From Parvularculaceae bacterium (GTDB lineage: Bacteria; Pseudomonadota; Alphaproteobacteria; Caulobacterales; Parvularculaceae): 11,243 bases of DNA. The DNA is taken from NCBI GenBank assembly GCA_013389125.1, contig JACADX010000256.1, positions 1-11,243 of the forward strand. Direction: 5' to 3'. Shown one piece after another: positions 5,991 to 11,243 of the stretch (positions are counted from its first letter, which is position 1; the number at the start of each line of letters is the position of its first letter). Below the pieces are notes generated by a model. It was not told where the DNA came from and searched no databases. It saw nothing but the letters and a program-made list of their open reading frames with translations. Both the position numbers and the translations under genes were made by a program.

Positions 5991-7442
5991 CTAGAGGAGC
6001 ACCAGAGCGGCGAGCCCCAGAAAGACGAAAAACCCGACGACGTCGGTCACCGTCGTCACGAAGACGGCGGACGACACGGCGGGATCGGCGCCGGCGCGCT
6101 GAAGACCGAGCGGCACCAGGATTCCCGCAAGCCCCGCCGCCACGAGATTGATGATCATCGCGGCGCCGATAACGAGCGCGAGACGGAGCGACTCGCTCTC
6201 GCTCGCGCCCATCGCCGCATGCCAGACGCCGGCGAGCGCGCCCATGATGAGCGCGAACAAAATCCCATTGAGGCCGCCGACGATCGTCTCGCGCCAAATG
6301 ATGCGCGCGGCGTTGGCGGCCGTGAGGTCGCGCGTCGCAAGGCTCCTGACGGCGACGGTCAGGGTCTGCGTTCCCGCATTGCCGCCCATCGACGCGACGA
6401 TCGGCATCAAGACGGCGAGCGCGACGACCTGTTCGATCGCCGCGCCGAAAATCGAGATCACAAGCGAGGCGAGAATCGCCGTGCCGAGATTGACCGCGAG
6501 CCATGAGAAGCGCGAGCGGACCGTTTCGACAACGCTGTCCGTGATCCCCGCATCCGACTCGACGCCGCCAAGCGCGAGCATGTCCTCATGGCTTTCGGCG
6601 TGAACGATTTCAACGACGTCGTCGACGGTGATCATGCCGATGAGGCGCCCCGCCTCGTCGACGACCGGCGCCGAAATGAGGTTGTATTGTTCGAATTTGT
6701 ACGCGACATCCTCCTGGTCCATCGTCACCGGAATCGTCGTGATGTCTACGTTCATGATGGTGTCGATGCGAACGTCGCGTTGCGTCTTCAAAAGCGTCGC
6801 GAGCGGCACCGCGCCGATCGGCTTGTTTGCCGGGTCGACGACAAACACCTCGTAGAAAACATCGGGCAGGTCTTCCTTCCCGCGCAGCCGATCGATGATT
6901 TGTCCGACCGTCCAGAAGGCCGGCGACGCGAAGACGTCGCGCTGCATCAGTCGGCCGGCGGATTCCTCCTCATAGTCGAACGCCTGCGCGATCGCGACGC
7001 GATCGTCCATCGGCGCCTTGGCCAGAATTTCCGCGCGCTTTTCCTCATCGAGCTCTTCGAGGATGAAGGCGGCGTCGTCCGTGTCGAGTTCGGCGACGGC
7101 TTCCGCGACCGCTTCGGGGCGCATCGCGGTGACGACTTCCTCGGTGAGGTTCGGATCAAGTTCGGGAAGAACGTCCGTCGGCAGAACGCCGCCGAGCAGC
7201 TCGATCAGCGAGAGGCGGTATTCTTCTTCGAGAAGCGCGATGACGTCGGCGAGATCGGCCGGATGCAGCTCATCGAAAAGCGCGCGAATGCGGGCGACGT
7301 CGCGCGCCTCAATGGCGTTCGCGACCGGCTCGACATAGCGCTCGGCGAGCGTCAGCTCATCATGCAACGCCGAGGGCTCGCCCTCGGGGATCGGCTCCGT
7401 AGGGCTTGTCTGGCGTTCGTCGAGGATGACCGGATCGGGCAT
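5991..7442 (-). CDS. mgtE: MgtE magnesium transporter, 483 aa
   Basis: This is an inner-membrane Mg2+ channel/transporter gated by cytosolic magnesium. The domains are in the usual order: an acidic N domain (about 30-160), two CBS domains (about 165-225 and 228-285), a linker to the plug helix (about 286-310), then five membrane helices (about 312-483). The signature MPIVASMGGNAGTQTLTVA is at 346-364, and TTVTDVVGF (463-471) holds Asp467, the residue that lines the ion path in MgtE. The ATG at 7442 is chosen because GGGAAGGGAAGC directly precedes it; the frame stays open upstream to 7736 but runs antisense-free through the next gene's space without coding character. An 89-nt gap separates it from the DUF1467 gene. 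A weak promoter there (TTGAAC, 17 nt, TAGGGC on the minus strand) may serve it. No Mg-sensing riboswitch fits in that space. Confidence 0.94.
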   Translation of the reverse strand: MPDPVILDERQTSPTEPIPEGEPSALHDELTLAERYVEPVANAIEARDVARIRALFDELHPADLADVIALLEEEYRLSLIELLGGVLPTDVLPELDPNLTEEVVTAMRPEAVAEAVAELDTDDAAFILEELDEEKRAEILAKAPMDDRVAIAQAFDYEEESAGRLMQRDVFASPAFWTVGQIIDRLRGKEDLPDVFYEVFVVDPANKPIGAVPLATLLKTQRDVRIDTIMNVDITTIPVTMDQEDVAYKFEQYNLISAPVVDEAGRLIGMITVDDVVEIVHAESHEDMLALGGVESDAGITDSVVETVRSRFSWLAVNLGTAILASLVISIFGAAIEQVVALAVLMPIVASMGGNAGTQTLTVAVRSLATRDLTAANAARIIWRETIVGGLNGILFALIMGALAGVWHAAMGASESESLRLALVIGAAMIINLVAAGLAGILVPLGLQRAGADPAVSSAVFVTTVTDVVGFFVFLGLAALVLL

Positions 7443-7531
7443 GCTTCCCTTCCCGACGCATTCGCATTGATGAGACCGTGATTCCCATGGAGCCCTAGGC
7501 GCGCCCGCTTTATTGTTCAAGCGCGACTGGA

Positions 7532-7777
7532 CTAATCGCGGAAATCGAGAACGCCGCTCATGACTACCGCGATCACCGCCGCGGCGACCGGGAGCGCGAC
7601 GAACGTCGCCCAGAGCGCCTTCCGCTTGAGATCGGGATTGTCGGGCGCGCCGGGATCTGCGCCCTCGACGCCGTCTTCCTCGCTCTCCCACCGGCCCTTG
7701 ACCCCGATCGGCAGCATCACGAAGAACGCGCACCACCAGACGAGAACAAAGATGACGACAGCTCCCGCGGGGTTCAC
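7532..7777 (-). CDS. DUF1467-type small membrane protein, 81 aa
   Basis: A two-helix membrane protein (about 5-25 and 55-76) joined by an acidic loop. The motifs VWWCAFFVMLPIGVKG near the N-terminus and GAPDNPDLKRKALWATF match the DUF1467 family, which is largely alphaproteobacterial and of unknown function. It starts at a GTG only 4 nt after the rnj stop, so it is probably translated from the rnj transcript. AAAGGG lies 9 nt before that GTG. This position beside RNase J is the family's common neighbourhood in alphaproteobacteria, although the usual downstream gene there is not mgtE. Confidence 0.8.
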   Translation of the reverse strand: MNPAGAVVIFVLVWWCAFFVMLPIGVKGRWESEEDGVEGADPGAPDNPDLKRKALWATFVALPVAAAVIAVVMSGVLDFRD

Positions 7778-7781
7778 GCCT

Positions 7782-9440
7782 TCAAACCCTTTGCACCTGG
7801 ATCACGACGCCGGGACGCTTGCCCCAGATCGAAGTCATTTCGTTTCTGACGGCGCGGGCGGCTGCAAGCTCAACGGCCGCATCGTCGAGACGCTTCGGTT
7901 TGGCGAGCGCAAGATAGGCGTTCTCAACCCTTTCCGCGATGAGAGTCTCGACATCCTCGCCGCCCGGCGCTTCTTTCGGGCCCCCGATGACCGAGACGGC
8001 CGGGGGGGCGGCGAGCGCGCCATGCTCTTCGACCGCCAGCGCGACGACGACGATCCCCGCGAAAGACAGCTTGCGCCGTTCCCGCAACGGGCCTGAGCCC
8101 TCCGGCATCAAGATCGCGCCGTCGAGCAGCCAGCGCCCCGACGGAACTTCGTCGACGATTTCGGGTTCGCCGGGCGCGAGGCGGATGAGGTCGCCATTTC
8201 GCGGCGCAATCGCGCCCTCAACGCCCAGCGTCAGGGCGAATTCCGCGTGCGCTTCGAGGTGCCGGGCTTCGCCGTGAACGGGGATCGAAAATCTCGGGCG
8301 CACCCACTCATACATTTTCCTGAGTTCGTCGCGGTTCGGATGGCCCGAGACATGGGTGAAGGCGTCCTTTTCCGTGATCACATGGACGCCGAGTTCGACA
8401 AGATCGTTGATGAGGGCGAAGATGTCGCGTTCGTTGCCGGGAATGATCTTCGACGAAAAGATCACGGCGTCGCCCTCGCCAAGGACGAGGTCCTTGTGAT
8501 CGTCGCGGGCTATCCGCGCGAGCGCCGCGCGCGGCTCGCCCTGGCTGCCGGTGCAAAGATAAAGGACTTTTTCCTTCGGCAGAAAGCCCGCCTGCTCCGG
8601 TTCGACGAATTTGACGCCGCCCGGCAGAAGGCCGACTTCCGCTGCGGCGCCGACGATGCGCAGCATCGAGCGGCCAAGAAGACATACCGAGCGGCCGGCG
8701 AGGTAGGCGGCCTCGCATGCCGATACGACGCGCGCGACGTTCGAAGCGAACGTCGTCACGGCGACGCGGCCTTTTTGCGCTGCGATGAGCTTCGTCAGGC
8801 TTTCCTTGACGCGCATTTCCGATCCCGACTCGCCCGACGAAAGAACATTCGTCGAATCGCAGACCATCGCGAGAACGCCGGCGTCGCCGATGGCGCGCAG
8901 CGTCGGCGAGTCCGTGACCGGCCCAAGGGTCGGTTCAGGATCGATCTTCCAGTCGCCGGTATGAAGCACGAGACCCAAGGGCGTCCTCACGATGACGCCG
9001 TTTGGTTCAGGAATTGAATGCGTGAGCGTCACGAATTCAAGATCGAACGGCCCAATCTTCAATCTCGCGCCAAGGTCGATGACGCGCATGTCGATCCTGG
9101 CGCCGCGCTCCTCAAGCTTGCTTTCGACGAGCTTTGCGGTGAAGGCCGTCGCGTAGACCGGGCATTTGAAGTCCGGCGCGAGGAGCCCCACGGCGCCGAT
9201 GTGGTCCTCATGCCCGTGCGTCAGGATAAGGGCGAGGAGATTTTCCCGCTCCTCCAGGATGAAAGTCGGATCGGCGCAGATGAGCTCGACGCCCGGCGTC
9301 GAAAGGTCGCCGAACATCACGCCGCAGTCGATCATGATCCATTTGCGCGCATCGGGCGGCCCGAACCCGTAAAGGTTCATGTTCATGCCGATTTCGCCGG
9401 AGCCGCCGAGCGGGAGGAAGACGAGTTCGTCCTTCGCCAT
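7782..9440 (-). CDS. rnj: Ribonuclease J, 552 aa
   Basis: A metallo-beta-lactamase/beta-CASP ribonuclease for rRNA maturation and mRNA decay, with 5'-to-3' exonuclease and endonuclease activity in the family. The N-terminus reads LPLGGSGEIGMNMNLYG. Zinc ligands are HGHEDH (75-80), His141 (THSIPEP), Asp163 (TGDW) and His389 (PVHGE). The beta-CASP motifs include Asp195 (CDSTN) and HVSGHPNRDEL with His363 and His367. The length matches the family. The ATG at 9440 shares bases with the coaX stop (TGATG); a GTG one codon earlier (9443) is an alternative start. GAAGG about 10 nt upstream may be the ribosome binding site. It sits between coaX and the DUF1467 gene. Confidence 0.95.
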   Translation of the reverse strand: MAKDELVFLPLGGSGEIGMNMNLYGFGPPDARKWIMIDCGVMFGDLSTPGVELICADPTFILEERENLLALILTHGHEDHIGAVGLLAPDFKCPVYATAFTAKLVESKLEERGARIDMRVIDLGARLKIGPFDLEFVTLTHSIPEPNGVIVRTPLGLVLHTGDWKIDPEPTLGPVTDSPTLRAIGDAGVLAMVCDSTNVLSSGESGSEMRVKESLTKLIAAQKGRVAVTTFASNVARVVSACEAAYLAGRSVCLLGRSMLRIVGAAAEVGLLPGGVKFVEPEQAGFLPKEKVLYLCTGSQGEPRAALARIARDDHKDLVLGEGDAVIFSSKIIPGNERDIFALINDLVELGVHVITEKDAFTHVSGHPNRDELRKMYEWVRPRFSIPVHGEARHLEAHAEFALTLGVEGAIAPRNGDLIRLAPGEPEIVDEVPSGRWLLDGAILMPEGSGPLRERRKLSFAGIVVVALAVEEHGALAAPPAVSVIGGPKEAPGGEDVETLIAERVENAYLALAKPKRLDDAAVELAAARAVRNEMTSIWGKRPGVVIQVQRV

Positions 9441-10213
9441 CACCTCTTCGCCTTCACGCGCTTGTGGATTTCAAAGAGGCCGCGAATCGTAAGGTCGGCG
9501 TCGAAGACGTCGATGCAGTCGGTCGCGCCTTCAAAGAGCGACACGACGCCGCCCGTCGCGACGACCTTGAGCGGCTCCGGATATTCGTCCTTGATGCGCC
9601 GGACTAGACCCTCAATGAGGCTGATATAGCCCCAGAAGACGCCCGACTGCATCGCGCCGACAGTGTCTTTGCCGATGATCCGCGCCGGCCTTTCGATGGC
9701 GACGCGCGGGAGCTGCGCCGCCGCATCGTGCAGCGCCTGCATCGAAAGATTGATGCCCGGCGAGATGACGCCGCCTTCAAAGCCGCCGTCTTTTCCGACC
9801 ATGTCGAAATTCGTCGCCGTGCCTGAGTCGACGACGACCAGCGGACCGCCATAGGCGACGAACGCTCCGACCGCGTTGACAAGCCGGTCGGCTCCGACCT
9901 CGCCCGGCTTCGGGATGCGGACGTCGACGCCGGGGATTGTCGCCGCCGTCACGACAAAAGGCTCGCAATTGAAATATCGTCGCGAAAGATTCCGGAAATG
10001 AAACAGCGACTGCGGCACGACGTTCGAGATGATGCATTCTGCGACGTCGGACAGCTTGAAGCCTCCCATCGCCATGATCTGCGAGAGCCAGGCGGCGTAT
10101 TCGTCAGCTGTCCGCGTCGCCGACGTCGAGGTTCGCCACTGCGCGCGCGGTCCCTTCGCGTCATAAAGCGCGATCACCGAATTGGTGTTGCCGACGTCGA
10201 TTGCGAGCAGCAT
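9440..10213 (-). CDS. coaX: Type III pantothenate kinase, 257 aa
   Basis: It phosphorylates pantothenate with ATP, the first step of coenzyme A synthesis, as a cytoplasmic dimer of the ASKHA fold. The signatures are all present: DVGNTN (6-11) for phosphate binding, GADR (107-110) with catalytic Asp109, VVDSGTATNFD (127-137) with Asp129, and GGVISPG (147-153). TGGVV at 220-224 is near the end. The ATG follows the stop of the membrane-protein gene by one base (TGACATG), with GAGG 5 nt upstream. Its end overlaps rnj. No other pantothenate kinase is visible here, so it may be the essential one. Confidence 0.95.
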   Translation of the reverse strand: MLLAIDVGNTNSVIALYDAKGPRAQWRTSTSATRTADEYAAWLSQIMAMGGFKLSDVAECIISNVVPQSLFHFRNLSRRYFNCEPFVVTAATIPGVDVRIPKPGEVGADRLVNAVGAFVAYGGPLVVVDSGTATNFDMVGKDGGFEGGVISPGINLSMQALHDAAAQLPRVAIERPARIIGKDTVGAMQSGVFWGYISLIEGLVRRIKDEYPEPLKVVATGGVVSLFEGATDCIDVFDADLTIRGLFEIHKRVKAKR

Positions 10214-10214
10214 G

Positions 10215-10568
10215 TCAGCCTCGAATCAAATTGCGCAGCGCGAATGCGCCGGCGAGCGAAGACAAGATCAGATAGGCGATTACGAGCGGCGAGCGAATTA
10301 GAAAGACGCTCGCCTGCGTCAGCGCCGTCGCCATCAGGAGAACGCCGGCGCAGCCGACGAAAGCCGCGAAACTGACGGCGCGGCGCGGCGATTTTGCGAG
10401 CGCGGCGGCGAGGCTCGCGAGTCCGGCGGTAACCGCCAGCATGCCGCCGGAGACGAACCAAACCGCGTCGTGATTGATGTAGTCGTAGAGATAAGGCGTC
10501 GCCAGGCCGGCATGGAGCGCGCCGGACAGCGCCAGCAAAGCCGAAACCGCGACGTGCAAAGGCTTCAT
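10215..10568 (-). CDS. Four-helix integral membrane protein of unknown family, 117 aa
   Basis: I do not recognise a family. Four hydrophobic helices are likely at about 4-24, 35-58, 64-85 and 93-112, with little loop sequence. Positive residues (KSPRR at 59-63, RNLIRG at the end) suggest that both lie on the cytoplasmic side. Polar motifs within or beside helices are HAGLATPYLYDYINHD (19-34). The gene overlaps birA by four bases (ATGA) and ends one base before coaX, so it is embedded in the operon. GGAG lies 8 nt before the ATG. Its hydrophobicity, coupling and ribosome binding site argue that it is real despite the lack of a family match. Confidence 0.7.
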   Translation of the reverse strand: MKPLHVAVSALLALSGALHAGLATPYLYDYINHDAVWFVSGGMLAVTAGLASLAAALAKSPRRAVSFAAFVGCAGVLLMATALTQASVFLIRSPLVIAYLILSSLAGAFALRNLIRG

Positions 10569-11243
10569 CGGAACGTCTCCGCCGGCAGCACGGCGCCGGC
10601 CGCGATCGTCCGGCGCGCGCCGTCGCAGTCTAGTATGAGCGCGCCGTCAAGATCGAGGTCCTTAAAGACGCCTTCGACGATTTCGCCGGCGCTTTGAACC
10701 CTCATCGCGCGTCCAAGACCTTCCGCGCGCGCCAGCCATTCGGCGCGGACCGGCGCGAACCCCTCGTTGCGCCAGATCGCGCGCCAGACGGCGAATGTCG
10801 CGTCCATCTCCTCGACAAAGGCTCGCGGATGCGGCGGCGGCGACGCTCCGAAATCGATGAGGCGCGCGGCGGGATAGTCGAGCCCTTGCGGCGATGAGAC
10901 GACATTGACGCCGACGCCGAGCGCGACTGTCGAGGGCGTTGTGAGAAGCTCGAGAAGGAGACCCGCGATCTTGCCTCCGCCGGCAAGCGCGTCGTTCGGC
11001 CATTTCAACGATAGGTCCGCTTTCGGCGCAAATCTCCTGATCGCATCGCCGACCGCGAGCGCGGCGACAAATGAAAGTTGCGGAAGCGTTTCGGAAGGCG
11101 CGCCTTCGCGAAAGAGAAACGTCGCGGCGACGTCGCCTTCCTCCTGCATCCATGGCGCGCCGCGCCGGCCATAGCCCGCAGTCTGGCGTACCGCGATCAG
11201 CCACAGCGGCCCTGCGTCTCCGGCGGCGGCGCGGCGCTTCGCC
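10565..11243 (-). CDS. birA: Biotin-[acetyl-CoA-carboxylase] ligase, C-terminal 225 residues (cut by right edge)
   Basis: It activates biotin with ATP and transfers it to carboxylase subunits such as the biotin carboxyl carrier protein. The open frame continues to the window edge without a stop; the Met at 11149 is internal. Visible motifs are RQTAGYGRRGAPW (the biotinyl-adenylate loop), KWPNDALAGGGKIAGLLLE (the catalytic Lys motif) and LGVGVNV. A C-terminal beta-rich domain follows, ending AAGAVLPAETFR. The loop differs from the usual GRGRRGR: it has Tyr at the first Arg and Ala at the last, while the two central Arg are kept. Whether an N-terminal DNA-binding domain exists lies outside the window. 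It overlaps the downstream membrane-protein gene by 4 bases. Confidence 0.92.
   Translation of the reverse strand, partial: AKRRAAAGDAGPLWLIAVRQTAGYGRRGAPWMQEEGDVAATFLFREGAPSETLPQLSFVAALAVGDAIRRFAPKADLSLKWPNDALAGGGKIAGLLLELLTTPSTVALGVGVNVVSSPQGLDYPAARLIDFGASPPPHPRAFVEEMDATFAVWRAIWRNEGFAPVRAEWLARAEGLGRAMRVQSAGEIVEGVFKDLDLDGALILDCDGARRTIAAGAVLPAETFR

Noticed and set aside
6588..7481. 297-codon plus-strand frame opposite mgtE
   Set aside because: It is the antisense of a clear MgtE sequence. Long antisense frames are expected in GC-rich genes, and this one is dominated by Arg/Asp shadows of the real codons.
7443..7531. Magnesium riboswitch upstream of mgtE
   Set aside because: The 89-nt gap is too short for a full M-box with expression platform, and I see no matching helices.
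8247..9629. Two long plus-strand frames opposite rnj and the end of coaX
   Set aside because: They are antisense to fully motif-supported RNase J and CoaX, with no domain signatures of their own.

Overview
The window is GC-rich, densely coded bacterial DNA that looks like an alphaproteobacterial chromosome. The best pointers are a DUF1467-type small membrane protein directly downstream of RNase J, and the gene order biotin-protein ligase, type III pantothenate kinase, RNase J. I cannot name the genus from sequence alone. I see no tRNA, rRNA, insertion sequence, phage gene or CRISPR array.

Layout. At the left edge, on the minus strand, lies the start of the translational GTPase TypA/BipA, with a hairpin-rich leader and a terminator-like stem. 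Also on the minus strand, upstream of it, is a small exported protein (400-750). A 330-bp gap (751-1080) follows, holding a striking row of TGTCAT-type half-sites at exact 11-bp spacing, the geometry of PhoB boxes. From 1081 to 5877 on the plus strand runs a compact five-gene cluster: a MotA/TolQ/ExbB-like channel protein, a MotB-like protein with a long coiled coil and an OmpA domain, an exported protein of unknown family, a membrane-anchored M23 (LytM-type) peptidase, and an M24 Xaa-Pro peptidase. Converging on it from the right, on the minus strand, are the magnesium transporter gene mgtE and then the tightly coupled block birA (cut by the right edge), a four-helix membrane protein, coaX, rnj and a DUF1467 protein.

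How the genes may work together. The most interesting unit is 1081-4736. It resembles a proton-driven stator (channel plus peptidoglycan-binding arm) with no flagellar genes nearby, co-encoded with an exported protein and a cell-wall endopeptidase. I infer an ion-motive-force-driven envelope machine that acts on or near peptidoglycan. The right-hand block is housekeeping: biotinylation of carboxylases, coenzyme A synthesis, RNA processing and decay, and magnesium uptake. Its genes overlap or nearly touch (ATGA, TGACATG and TGATG junctions), which suggests co-transcription and translational coupling.
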